DNA from: Candidatus Aminicenantota bacterium
Lineage (GTDB): Bacteria; Acidobacteriota; Aminicenantia; UBA2199
Assembly (NCBI GenBank): GCA_026393835.1
Contig: JAPKZK010000061.1
Location: 1 to 64,000 of the forward strand
Length of the DNA: 64,000 bases
Direction of reading: 5' to 3'
Part shown: positions 7,888 to 19,800 of the stretch, piece after piece
How positions within the stretch are numbered: the first letter of the stretch is position 1
How the letters are laid out: each line of letters begins with the position of its first letter
The notes under the pieces: generated by a model
The model's input: only the letters and a program-made list of their open reading frames with translations
What the model was told of the DNA's origin: nothing
Database searches by the model: none
Program-made: the position numbers and the translations under genes

Positions 7888-9375
7888 TTATTGAATTACT
7901 TTGATCAGTTGGTTGGCGGACAGTTGTTGATCCAGTTCCATTGCATTGATCAATGAGATTTTATCCCAGTTTTGCTGCGGGATGCCCAGGTTTACCAGGA
8001 AATATCTCAAGCTCTGCGACCGGTTGACCTGTTTAAGAAACACCCGCTGCGGTTTTCGGTTCAAATATTCGGGACTCTTTAGCCGGTTGAAAGAGTTGAC
8101 GGCGCGTTTAATCTCGGGTTGGTACTTAGAAAAGTCCGAAAGAGAAGCGGCGGAAAAAAAGGTAAAAACCGTATTGTCCTTTCGTATAGAGGTCAGGTCC
8201 ACCTTAACCTCTTCACTTTTTGCGGCCTGGCTGCCCTCATTTTGGGCAGGTAAAAACGCCGCCAGGGTTTCAAAGGCATTCAACCCGTTGACATACCTGA
8301 ACCCTTGCTGGATCAACTGCGGATTGGTAAGATTTTTCATCATTTTTTGGGAGTAACTGTCAAGGGATTCGGAGGTATCTTCGGTTTTTAAGATGATAAG
8401 CGCTTTCCCGTCTCCAGGCGCCATGGTGACCTGCATGGGCGTGTTGCTGACTTTCCAGCCGGTGGGGACCCGGAAATAAAATTGCATCCCGGGGTGATAA
8501 AAAACGCCGCTTTCTACATACCCTTGCATGGGATCGTTACCGAACACAAGGCCGTCAACTTTTTGCAGGTAGTCGTTTTTTCCCACTGCCAGCCCGGCCA
8601 TGCTGCCCGGTTCACCGTACCCGTTGGCAGCCAGGAGTTCTTTTATCCGGTCGATCCGGTGGGGGGTCATGGGGTGGGTGGAGAGGAAGTTCGGTAGATG
8701 CACGCCGCCGGCGGACGCGGTTAAACGCTGGAGGGAGTTGAAAAAGCTGACCATTTCACCGGCGGCGTAACCGGTTTTCAGCGAATATTGCACGCCCAGC
8801 TCATCGGCCTGGTATTCGTCGCTCCGGCTGTATTTCAAGAACAGCAGTTCCGCGGCAATCATGGAAATAGGGGCGATTTTTTTAATATCCTCGCTCAACT
8901 CGCCGATCAGTACGATTCCCAGCGTAACCAGTATGGAACGCGTAATCTGGCGGGCCGAATGCCGGGCATTGACATGTCCCAGTTCATGTCCCAGCACCGT
9001 GGCCATTTCCGCTTCGCTGTTTATCATGGCCAGCAGGCCGCGGGTGATGTATATGTAACCCCCGGGCGCGGCAAAAGCGTTTTCCACCGGCGTGTCCAGG
9101 ATGGCAAAATGATATTGCAGTTTGGGCCGGTGCGTGTAGGGAACCAATTTGTCACCCACTTGCGCCACGTAATCGGCCATGCGGGGATCATGGTACAGGC
9201 CGTATTCCTGCCGGATGCCGCTGTCGATCTCCTTGCCCATCTCGATTTCCATGCTCTCGGAAATCAGCATGATTTCCTTTTTGCCGGTTACCGGGTTAAC
9301 GGCGCATTGAACGATAATAAAAGCCAATACAAGGGTAATGATAATTATTGGGCTTAGTCTTAAATATTTTTTCAT
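7888..9375 (-). CDS. M48-family metalloprotease, lipoprotein
   Basis: About 495 residues. A hydrophobic N-terminus ends in a lipobox-like IIVQCA with Cys24, followed by NPVTGKKEIMLISE, a sequence common in BepA/M48 lipoproteins, so it is probably anchored in the periplasm. The zinc site is VLGHELGHVNARH (first His about residue 130), with the third ligand in the downstream YSRSDEYQADELG. The family acts in quality control of outer-membrane proteins. The C-terminal ~200 residues are an extra non-catalytic part ending in a helical segment. ATGs lie at 9381 and 9375. The second has GGAG at a better distance (seven bases) and is preferred. Confidence 0.9.
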   Translation of the reverse strand: MKKYLRLSPIIIITLVLAFIIVQCAVNPVTGKKEIMLISESMEIEMGKEIDSGIRQEYGLYHDPRMADYVAQVGDKLVPYTHRPKLQYHFAILDTPVENAFAAPGGYIYITRGLLAMINSEAEMATVLGHELGHVNARHSARQITRSILVTLGIVLIGELSEDIKKIAPISMIAAELLFLKYSRSDEYQADELGVQYSLKTGYAAGEMVSFFNSLQRLTASAGGVHLPNFLSTHPMTPHRIDRIKELLAANGYGEPGSMAGLAVGKNDYLQKVDGLVFGNDPMQGYVESGVFYHPGMQFYFRVPTGWKVSNTPMQVTMAPGDGKALIILKTEDTSESLDSYSQKMMKNLTNPQLIQQGFRYVNGLNAFETLAAFLPAQNEGSQAAKSEEVKVDLTSIRKDNTVFTFFSAASLSDFSKYQPEIKRAVNSFNRLKSPEYLNRKPQRVFLKQVNRSQSLRYFLVNLGIPQQNWDKISLINAMELDQQLSANQLIKVIQ

Positions 9376-9447
9376 TTTCATACTCCGGTTTTAATTATAT
9401 AATATTCGAAAAAAAAATGGAATACAGAATTCTAACCTTAATAAATA

Positions 9448-9476
9448 TTGACAATATCTCGAAAAGATGATAAAAT
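9448..9476 (+). promoter_or_regulatory. near-consensus promoter at the head of the biosynthetic cluster
   Basis: TTGACA (9448-9453), a 17-base spacer, then TAAAAT (9471-9476). It reads toward the oxidoreductase gene and the NRPS/PKS genes, with a leader of about 150 bases. The leader contains GCCCG (9551-9555) facing GGCGGG (about 9565-9570), a weak hairpin. No obvious riboswitch or terminator was seen. All genes to the right are on this strand with small gaps, so this is the best candidate for the cluster's main promoter. Confidence 0.65.
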
Positions 9477-9632
9477 CTATAAGTAATAAATCAATAGTAT
9501 TAAAGTACAGTAGTCAAAAAAGTTCTGACATATATAACCATAAAAATTTAGCCCGTCTGAGAAGGGCGGGAGCTTGTTCAATAGATTCATTCCTTAATAA
9601 GGTATGTTCAGATTATGTTTGAGAGGTAATGG

Positions 9633-10799
9633 ATGTCTACAATTAAGACGTTAGCATGGGTTCTTTATAGTAAAGACCTGGTTGCCGGTAACTATGGGAC
9701 CCTCAGGAAAGAGCCGATCTCATTTGAGGATATCTCCCGGAAAGAGGTTTTAATAGAGCCCCTGTATGGAGGATGGGAAGCAAATATGACCCACGCACTG
9801 GAAAGAAAGCCCGTCGATGTATGCCACAAAAGGGGGGAATCGAAAGTTGTCCTGGGAAATTCCGGCGTTGTTCGAGTGCTAAAGATCGGTCCGGGTGTGA
9901 CTCGTTTAAAACCCGGGGATGTCTGTGTCTTTATTCCCTATGGCCCGTGCAATCGCCATGGTTACCTGGATACTGCTTTTGGATTCGGCTTTGATGAACC
10001 CGGCACCATCGGGATGTTGGCCCGGCAAACGAAAGTGAAAGATTACCAGTTGGTTCCTGTCCCGGGAAATTCGCAGCTTTCACTGCACCAGTGGCCGATA
10101 ATATCGGTTCGCTTCGGAAGCGGCTGGTCCAACTGGGTGGTTACGTTAAAATGCTGGGAAGCGCAAGTATCGCTGGAAGAATTTCCTTCACCGCATGTAT
10201 TCGGATGGGGCGGCGGGGTGACTTTAAGCGAATTATTACTGGCAAAAGAGAAAGGATTTAACGTTTCGATGATCGCCTCCTGCGATAAACGGCTCGAATT
10301 AATTAAAAACCTGGGAATCACGCCCATTGACCGTCGCCGATTCAGCGATCTGTATTATGACCATGAGAAATATGAATCGGATAAAGAATATAGAAAGAAG
10401 TATTTTGCTTCTTTAAGTACGTTTCGCAAAATCGTCAATGAAATAACAGGAGACGATGGGGTATCCATCTTTATCGAAAATATCGGTTTGCCGGTATACC
10501 CTGCGACAATGAGAGTGCTTGGCCGCCCGGGAATTATTGCCACAACCGGGTGGAAAAAAGGAATGAACCTGGAAATCAACCGGGCATTAGAGTGCCATTA
10601 TCGGCATATTCATGTTTTTACTCATGCACTTCGCTTAACGGAAGGCGAGAAATGCATCGCTTATGCGGCCGAAAATAATTGGATCCCCAGGGATAATTAC
10701 CCTATTTATGACTGGGAAGATATCCCTCAATTGGCCCACGATTATGCCCAGGGGAAAATAAGCTCGTATTTCCCTACTTTCCAGGTAAATCCCATCTGA
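9633..10799 (+). CDS. MDR-superfamily (zinc-binding dehydrogenase-like) oxidoreductase
   Basis: A 388-residue medium-chain dehydrogenase/reductase-like protein. The N-terminal GroES-like part has VVLGNSGVVRVLKIGPGVTR and LKPGDVCVFIPYG. The cofactor-binding part has VFGWGGGVTLSELLLAKEKG as a modified glycine-rich loop, and later FIENIGLPVYPATMRVLGRP with GIIATTGW, a pattern like that of NADPH-dependent enoyl reductases and crotonyl-CoA reductase relatives. I do not see a clear set of structural zinc cysteines. The start has GAGAGG six bases upstream. It is the first gene after the cluster promoter and lies 76 bases before P1, so it may reduce a substrate, an extender precursor or a carrier-bound intermediate. 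The precise reaction cannot be read from sequence. Confidence 0.7.
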   Translation: MSTIKTLAWVLYSKDLVAGNYGTLRKEPISFEDISRKEVLIEPLYGGWEANMTHALERKPVDVCHKRGESKVVLGNSGVVRVLKIGPGVTRLKPGDVCVFIPYGPCNRHGYLDTAFGFGFDEPGTIGMLARQTKVKDYQLVPVPGNSQLSLHQWPIISVRFGSGWSNWVVTLKCWEAQVSLEEFPSPHVFGWGGGVTLSELLLAKEKGFNVSMIASCDKRLELIKNLGITPIDRRRFSDLYYDHEKYESDKEYRKKYFASLSTFRKIVNEITGDDGVSIFIENIGLPVYPATMRVLGRPGIIATTGWKKGMNLEINRALECHYRHIHVFTHALRLTEGEKCIAYAAENNWIPRDNYPIYDWEDIPQLAHDYAQGKISSYFPTFQVNPI

Positions 10800-10875
10800 T
10801 TTTAAAATCGTTCCTTTTTATATCATCCACCTCTAACCATTCTTTCCACGCTAAATTTTTCTAAAAAGGTCAAAA

Positions 10876-13800
10876 ATGATAACGAATAATGAACAAGAGA
10901 AATTCACTAAAGAAAATATCGAAAATATAATTGCCTTAACGCCGCTGCAGGAAGGGATGCTTTTTTACTACTTAAAAGATACCTCATCCATCCGATATTT
11001 CGAGCAATTATATCTTACTTTATCCGGGGAAATAGAACTTAAATACTTTGAAAAAGCCTGGAATCTAGTTATCGAAACAAACGAAATTCTGCGGACCGTA
11101 TTCCGGTGGGAGAATTTGGAAAACCCGGTGCAAGTTGTCTTAAAAAAGCATGAACTCCAGTGGGAATATAGCGATATTTCAAGTATGGAACCTGGAAAAA
11201 TCGATAACCGGATCGATATGATGAAAAAAGAAGACCGAAAAAGAAGCTTCGATTTCGGCGAGGTTCCTTTCAGGGTCCTATTATGCAAAGTTGAAGAAAA
11301 AAAATTTGCGATGATAATAAGCAACCATCACATATTATATGACGGATGGAGCAATGGGATCATATTGAAAGAATTTATTCGTTTTTATAATGCATTACGC
11401 GGCGGGGAAAAATGTGAAAAAAAGGTTAAGACAAAATTTAAAGAATATATCCGATGGATAAAAAACCAGGATAGTGCAATGCAGTTGGAATTCTGGAAAG
11501 AATATTTATCGGGTTTCGAAATAAAACCCGCGGCCGCGAATTTTGCGTCCATCGAACCCGGTACACCGGAGAATGGATATTTTGTTTATCGGTTTTCGGG
11601 GCAAATCGTGGAAGAAATCTCCGATTTTGTCAAAAAACGAAAAATAACACCCTCCACTTTACTTTACACCGGGTGCGGAATCGTTTTGCAGCGATATCTT
11701 AACTCCGATGATATAGTCATAGGGACGCTGGAGTCTGGGAGAAAAGCCAGGATAAATGGGATCGAAGATATGGTGGGCCTATTGATCAATACGCTGCCGC
11801 TACGGGTTAAAACCACATCCTTTCACCGGGTGAATGCATTATTGCAGGAAACAGCACAGGTATTAATAAAACGGGAAAAATATGAATGGACACAATTGGC
11901 AGATATTAACCGCTGCGCGGGCGTCAAAGGAACTGAGAACTTATTCGATTTCCTTGTGGCCGTCGAAAATTATCCCATCGACAAGGCCCTGGCATCTACC
12001 GGCGCCACTTCCCCGGAAAGCAGCCCCGGCGATTATTTAAGAATTGAATCCTATTCCCAGGAAGAGCAGACCGAATACGATTTAACAATGATTATCAAGA
12101 CCTTTGAAGGAATAGAATTGAGTATCTCCTACAACAAGGGCCGCTTTGAAGAAGAAGGTATTCGCCGGATGGCGGCGCATTTCGAAACGGCCGTCGGGGA
12201 GTTGATGCGCCAATATGAGAACCATGTTTTTCAATTGGATATTTTAACCCAGGTCGAAAGGAAGAAGATACTGGAAGATTTCAACGATACGGCGGTTGAG
12301 TTCCCGGCTGATAGGACAATAGATGTGTTGTTCCGGGAGCATGTGGAGAAAAGACCGGATAAATGCGCCGTTGTTTTTTACCAGGATGGGAATAAATCCT
12401 TACCCTTAATTCAAATAACATACAGGGAACTGGATGAAAGGGTCAACCGGATGGCGAATCTATTACGGGAGAAAGGCGTTATACCCGGTATGATTGTAAG
12501 CATAATGGTGGAGCGTTCCATCGAAATGATTATAGGAATTTACAGCATAATAAAAGTAGGGGGCGCCTATTTGCCTATCGATCCGGAGTACCCGGAAGAA
12601 CGCATCGAGTATTTGCTGAAAGATAGTGGAGCAAAGATAATGCTTGGAAGAGCAGAAGAGCGGAAAAGCAGAAGAGCGGAAGAGAAGAAGAATCTTGAAA
12701 TAATTTTTATAGATTCTTTCGAATCTTCTAATTTCCGCGCTTCCAATCCTTCAAATCTCGCTTACATCATCTACACCTCCGGTTCCACCGGCAAGCCCAA
12801 AGGGGTGATGGTGGAGCATTGCTCCCTTGCCAACCTGTTGAATTGGGTGCAGCGTAAATATTCCCTGGGAGAGTTCGATATGTTGATCCAGAACACCACT
12901 TATGTTTTCGATGTATCCATATTTGAGTTGTTTTGGTGGGGTGTGACAGGGGCGTCCGTTTATCTTCCGCCCGTGGGAGATGAAAAAGAACCGGCGGCAT
13001 TGGTTAAAGCCATTGAGAAGCAGCGGATTACCCATATCGATTTTGTGCCGTCGCTGTTAATGCTTTTTTTGGAATATCTCGAAGAACTCCCGTCCCTAAA
13101 ACCGATAAAGAGTTTACGGCAGGTAGTGGCAACCGGGGAAGAATTGCCGGTTCATCATGTGGAGTATTTTTACCGCGTAATGCGGGGGGGGACCGGGGTG
13201 AGACTGGTGGATTTATTCGGTCCAACCGAAGCCACGGTAGAGGTTTCGTATTTCAACTGCGCGCCGGGAGAAAACCGGCGGCGGATTCCCATCGGAAAAC
13301 CCATTGACAACATATATTTGTACATCCTGGGGAATCATTCGCATATCCAGCCCATTGGAATTCCCGGGGAATTATGTATATCGGGCATTGGTCTGGCCAG
13401 GGGGTATTTAAACAGCCCCGAATTAACCGCAGAAAAATTTATTTTGCCTTCGGTCTCCAGGAATCCTTTTGAAAAAGGGTTTGCCTGTTGGGACCTCCCA
13501 AAATTTTTGTTTAATCGCCATTCGCCGCTTTACAAAACCGGCGACCTGGCCCGTTGGCTCCCGGATGGGAATATCGAATATCTCGGGCGTATCGATCACC
13601 AGGTAAAATTGAGAGGCTTCCGGATCGAATTGGGAGAAATTGAAAATCAACTACTGAAGCATAACCAGGTAAAAGAAGCAGTTGTAATAATAAGGAAAGA
13701 CCGGCATCATACCGATGAACGATATTTGTGCGGCTATATCGTCCCGGGAAAAAAGCTGGCTATTTCTGATTTGAAAGCTTACCTGGCTCAAAAATTACCC

Positions 13801-16800
13801 GCTTATATGGTCCCCACCTTTTTTGTGCAAATGGAGCACCTACCGCTCACCATATCCGGCAAAGTGGATCGAGCAAATCTTCCTGCTCCCGAAAGGGACC
13901 GCGCCTTAGTTAAAGAAACCTACGTGGAACCGCGAAGCGATATTGAAAAAATAATTGCCGATGCCTGGAAACAAGTTTTAAAAATCGAAAACGTCGGTGT
14001 ACACGATAATTTTTTCGATATCGGGGGAAACTCCTCTTATATCATCCGATTAACCGGCAAATTGAGGCATATCTTCAAAAAAGATATACCGGTAGTCGAA
14101 TTGTTTAATTACCCCACAGTCAGCGCCCAGGCGAAGTATCTGGGAGGAGAAGAGCCGGGGGGAAAAGAAAAAGAAATTTCTCCCGTTGGCGAGGCAGCGC
14201 AACTGGAAATAGCGGTAATAGGTATGGCGGGACGGTTTCCCGGGGCCCGGAACATCGACGAATTCTGGGATAATCTAAAGGAAGGCGTAGAATCCATTAC
14301 TTTTCTTACCGATGAAGAGCTGGAAACGATGGGAGTAAATCCGGGACTTATAAAGAATCACAATTATGTAAAAGCCAAAGGAGCCCTGGAAAATATCGAG
14401 TATTTTGATCCGAGTTTTTTCGATTATTCCACCAGGGAAGCCGAATTAATGGATCCTCAACTGCGGGTCATGCATGAATGCGTATATGAGGCCCTGGAAG
14501 ACGCGGGGTATGATCCCGGTATTTATCACGGCAGCATCGGGTTATATGCCGGTTCTTTTTCAAACTCGTTGTGGATGCGGCAGTTATCGGCAGAGATTAA
14601 TTCTCATTCCGGGCTGCTGGCAATCGAAAGTTTGAATGACAGGGATTATCTCAGCACCCGGATATCGTATAAATTGAATTTAAAAGGTCCCGCGGTAACG
14701 ATCCAGACCGCCTGTTCGACGTCCTTGACGGCCATCGATGCCGCATGCCAGTCGTTATTATGCGGTAGATGCAGGATAGCCCTGGCGGGTGGAGTAACCA
14801 TAACATTGCAAGACCGGGCCGGGTATTTACATGAAGAGGGGATGGTGCGTTCCCCGGATGGTCACTGCCGGCCGTTTGACGCCCACGCAAAGGGGACGGT
14901 TGGGGGGAACGGCGTCGGGGTAGTCGTCCTGAAACGGTTGGCCGACGCCATTGCGGATGGAGATAATATCAGGGCCGTGATCAAAGGTTCAGCCACCAAT
15001 AACGACGGCTCGAGAAAAGTCGGCTATACGGCCCCCAGCATCGAAGGGCAGGCCGAAGCCATCCGTGCGGCCCAGGCAGCGGCGGGAATCGATCCCGAAA
15101 CCATTACATATCTTGAAACTCACGGAACCGGGACCGTACTTGGGGACCCCGTTGAAATCGAAGCCCTGAAACAAGCTTTTGGAACAGGCAAAAAACATTA
15201 TTGCCGTCTTGGGACGCTAAAAGCCAATATCGGTCACCTGGACGCCGCCGCCGGCGCGGCGGGGTTTATTAAAACCGTATTGGCCCTGGAACACCGTGAG
15301 ATTCCACCGGTAATCAATTTCGAGACCCCCAACCCACAAATCGATTTTGAGAACAGCCCGTTTTATCTCGATACAAAACTCAGAAAATGGGAAAATGAAA
15401 ATCATCCCCTGCGTGCGGGGGTCAGTTCGTTCGGCATTGGCGGTACCAATGTCCATGTGGTGCTGGAGGAAGCGCCCCAAATCCAACCTGATCAGGGAGG
15501 GCGAGATAAAAAACTCATATTATTATCCGCTAAAACAAAAGGCGCCCTGGACCGCGCTACTTTCAACCTGGCGCAATATTTAACGAAAAACCCGGGAACG
15601 AATATTTCCGATGCGGCGTATACGCTGCAGGTCGGGCGCAGGGCGTTTAATCAGCGCCGCATGGTGGTGGGGGCCGCCACAGCGGAAATTATCGATGCGC
15701 TGTCCAATCCCGCCGGGAACCCGGCGATTTTCACCTCAACGTGCGAAGACAGCAGTAAACATGTTATCTTTATGTTCTCCGGCCAGGGGGCCCAGTATAC
15801 CGGCATGGGCCTCGACCTGTACCGCACCGAGCCGGTTTTCCGGCAAGAACTGGACCGCTGTTTTGAAATTCTCAACCCATTGGCGGGTTACGATGTCAAA
15901 GAAATTCTTTATCCGTCCGACAGGTCGGACAAGTCTGACAGGTCCGACCGATCCGACCCAATCAACCGGACCGCGATCGCCCAGCCCCTGCTCTTCGTGT
16001 TCGAATATGCGCTGGCAAAATTGCTAATTTCATGGGGCATCAAACCCCATGCCATGATCGGACACAGCATCGGCGAATATACGGCCGCCTGCCTGGCCGG
16101 GGTCTTTTCCCTGGATGATGCATTAACATTGGTGGTCTGGCGGGGCAAGTTGATGCAGGAAATGCCCGGCGGTTCCATGTTAAGCGTCCCCCTCCCGGTG
16201 GAGGAGTTGGAACCCCTGTTGAAATCATACGGTAACTTATCCCTGGCGGCAGTCAACAGCTCATCCCTTTGCGTGGTTTCAGGACCCGATGAAGCCGTGG
16301 ATGCCTTTGCCGCCATGCTAAAAGAAAATGGAAATGCATCGACGCGGCTTCATACCTCCCATGCCTTTCATTCCCAGATGATGGACCCCATGTTGCCGCC
16401 CTTCGGGGAAAAAGTGAGAACCATCGCGTTAAACCCACCTAATGCCCCTTATATATCCAATGCCACGGGCTGCTGGATAACCGTGGAACAAGCCGTCGAT
16501 CCACAGTATTGGATCGATCACGTCCGCGGCGCCGTTTACTTCAATGAAGGCCTGGCGGAATTATTGAAAGATGCCAAAGCAGTTTTGGTAGAGGTCGGCC
16601 CGGGCCGTGCATTAAGCACATTTGCCAGGAAACATAAAGACCGCGGCGATCATCAACCCATTATCCACATGGTGCGGCATCCGGGGGATAAAATCGCCGA
16701 TGACTATTTTCTTTTACAGCAAATCGGGCAATTGTGGTTATCCGGGGTAACGGTCCAATGGGAGGAATTTTACCGGCGTGAGAAGCGCCGCCGCGTGCCG

Positions 16801-19800
16801 CTGCCCACCTATTCCTTCGATCACCGGTATTTTTGGAAATACGGCCGGGAAATCCAATATAAAAATACGGCGGCCGAAAAAGAAGAAACCCCACCGGACA
16901 CTGTATCACAGGAAAAAAAAGATGGAAAACCAAACGCCCGGAAACCCATCGACGAATGGTTTTACATTCCTCATTGGAAATCGTCGCCGAAGATTTCGTT
17001 TGCTCACCCCGGCAGTGGCGCCGCCGGGAAATGGATCGTGTTTATCGATGAGTCCGATTTCGGGCAGGGTCTCGTAAATCGCTTGAAACAGGGTGGAGCT
17101 GAAATCTCCCTCGTAAAAGCCGGGTCCGGTTTTGCCCGGTTGGCCGACGGCCTCTATACCCTTAATCCCGCAAAACCTGGCGATTACATCGATCTCTTTA
17201 AAACCCTGACCATCGAAGATAAAATTCCCCGGAAGGTACTACATTTATGGAATACTCGGCAAGAAGACGCTAACCATAATAATATAGACCGCGTCCTGGA
17301 AAAAGGATTTTACAGTTTGGTATACCTGGCGCAGGCAGTCGGGAAACAGGGTATTACCGGTGAATTGTCCGTCATCGTCATCTCGAGTAATATGCAAGCG
17401 GTCCTGGACAATGAAACCGGGAGTCCCTTACATTCCACCCTGCTGGGCGCCTGTAAGGTAATTCCCAAAGAGTATCCCAACATTTTTGTCCGCAGCATCG
17501 ATATTGTCTTACCCGAACCCCGGGGCCGGGAAGAACAAAAACTCCTGGATTTGTTGATGGCAGAATGGGCTGGAGAGGATAAAGAACAGGAAGTTACCTT
17601 AGACCTCGCGGTGGCGTATCGCAATAATGTCCGTTGGGCGCAATTTTTCAATCCCGTCGTTTTAAGCTCGCCCCAAGGTTTAGTCGGGCGGCTGCGGGAG
17701 AAAGGAGTTTATTTGATAACCGGGGGTATGGGGGGCATGGGTATGGAATTGGCCGGGTACCTGGCAAAGAACGTCCGGGCCCGAATAATTTTAACCGACC
17801 TGTCGCCGTTTCCCGGGCCCGACCTGTGGAACAATTGGTCGGCAGAGCATGACCGGGAGGATACCGTCGCCCGGAAAATCCAGCGATTGAGAGAATTGGA
17901 AGCGCTGGGCGCCGAAATAATCGTGGTGCAGGCCGACGCCGCCGATTACGCCCGGATGAAAACAGTAATTAGCGATATCATCCGCCGTTTCGGTTCACTG
18001 GACGGCGTTATTCATGCCGCCGGCCTGCCGGATGGGGGGATTATCCAGGCCAAAACCAGGGAAGCCATGGAAGCCGTGATGGCGCCCAAAATCAAAGGCA
18101 CATTGATCCTGGATGCACTGTTATCGGAATTTAGAGGAAATCGGCCCCCGGATTTCTTTGTTCTTTGCTCATCCCTTACCTCGATATTAGGCGCCTTCGG
18201 CCAGGTGGCTTATACCGCGGCCAACGTTTTCCTCAATTCCTTTGCCCGGTATAAAAATTCAAACCCGGCGGCCCTCACGCTGACCGTCAGCATTAATTGG
18301 GACGCATGGGAAGAAGTCGGGATGGCGGCAAAAGCAGAAGCCGAATTCCAACGCGTCAAGGTGGAACACCCGTTGTTCCTGGACCGGATACTGAAAGAAG
18401 ACGGAAAAATTATTTATAATTCCAGGTTCAGCGTGAAAACCATGTGGCTTTTGGATGAGCATAGGATAATGGGGAAAGCGGTCTTGCCCGGGACCGCGTT
18501 CCTGGAAATGGCGCGCACTGCTTTCGAGCTGCACACGGGGAGCGCGCAGGCAATAATCAAGGAAATATTTTTCCTGGAACCCCTGTCCGTGGATGATAAC
18601 GAGGAACGGGAAGTCCGGACGGTATTGGAGGGGCAAGGGGATGATTTACTTTTTTCCATATCCAACCGTGGAACCGGCAACGGTTCAAAATGGATATTGA
18701 ATGCCACCGGTAAATTGGCGCACATGGTTCAGCCCGTTTCCCTGGAGACCATAAGTGATTCGGATATCAATGAATTGCAAGCCGCGGTAGAAAGCCCGAC
18801 GCCGAATTTGAATTCCGGTTTAATGACTTTCGGCCCCCGGTTTGCAAACCTCAGGAGCGTCAAATATGGAAAGAACCGGGGATTGGCCGTGTTGGAACTG
18901 GACGATGCTTTTCTTAATGACTTAACGTCATATAAGCTGCACCCCGCACTCCTGGACCGGGTGATTTCCATCCTGGATGCAAAGGTAAAAGATCCCGATG
19001 ATGGCAATTATATACCCTTTTCGTACCGGGGCGTAAAAATACTCCGTCCCCTACCGCGGAAAATAACCAGTGTTGTTAGTTATATCGAGAGTCTTTCGGC
19101 TCAAAAAGAAACCCTGGAGTTTAAAGTCCGTATCCTGGATGAAAAAGGGGATGCCTGCGTGGAAATCGAATCCTTTGTGATGAAGCGGGTAAATAATGAA
19201 TTACCGGTGAATTGGGCCGGGCAAATGAAAGATGGGGCGGTCGATGAAACCCGGGAAGTACGTCTTGAGATTACCGAACCCGGCAACCTGGACAGTTTCC
19301 GTTTCCAGGATACTCCGCGCGTCAAACCCGGGTCCGGCGAGGTAGAGATCGAGGTATACGCCACAGGATTAAATTTTAAAGAAGTACTATTTGCATTGGG
19401 AATGCTGCCGCTGCCCCCCGGCCGCCAATTCACTTTCGGGTTAGAGTGCAGTGGACGAATCACATCTTGCGGCAAAGAAGTCGAGGAGTTTAAAATCGGC
19501 GATGAAGTGATTGCGTTTGCCACATCCGCCTTTAGCCGATACGTGACGGTCCCCGTTTCTTCAGTAGCCTGGAAACCCGAGCGCCTGGGATTCGAGGAAT
19601 CTGCCGCAATTCCCGTCGCCTTCATGACTGCTTACTATTCGCTGGTCACTCTGGGCCGGTTAAGAAAAGGAGAACGGATTTTAATCCACTCCGCCGCCGG
19701 CGGCGTCGGATTGGCTGCCGTAAAAATCGCCCAATGGGTGGGGGCGGAAATTTTCGTTACTGCCGGGAACCCGGAAAAACGTGAATACCTCGCATCATTG

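Noticed and set aside
8788-9357. 189-residue + frame opposite the M48 protease
   Set aside because: It is antisense to a gene with a clear lipobox and zinc motif, and its sequence resembles no protein family.
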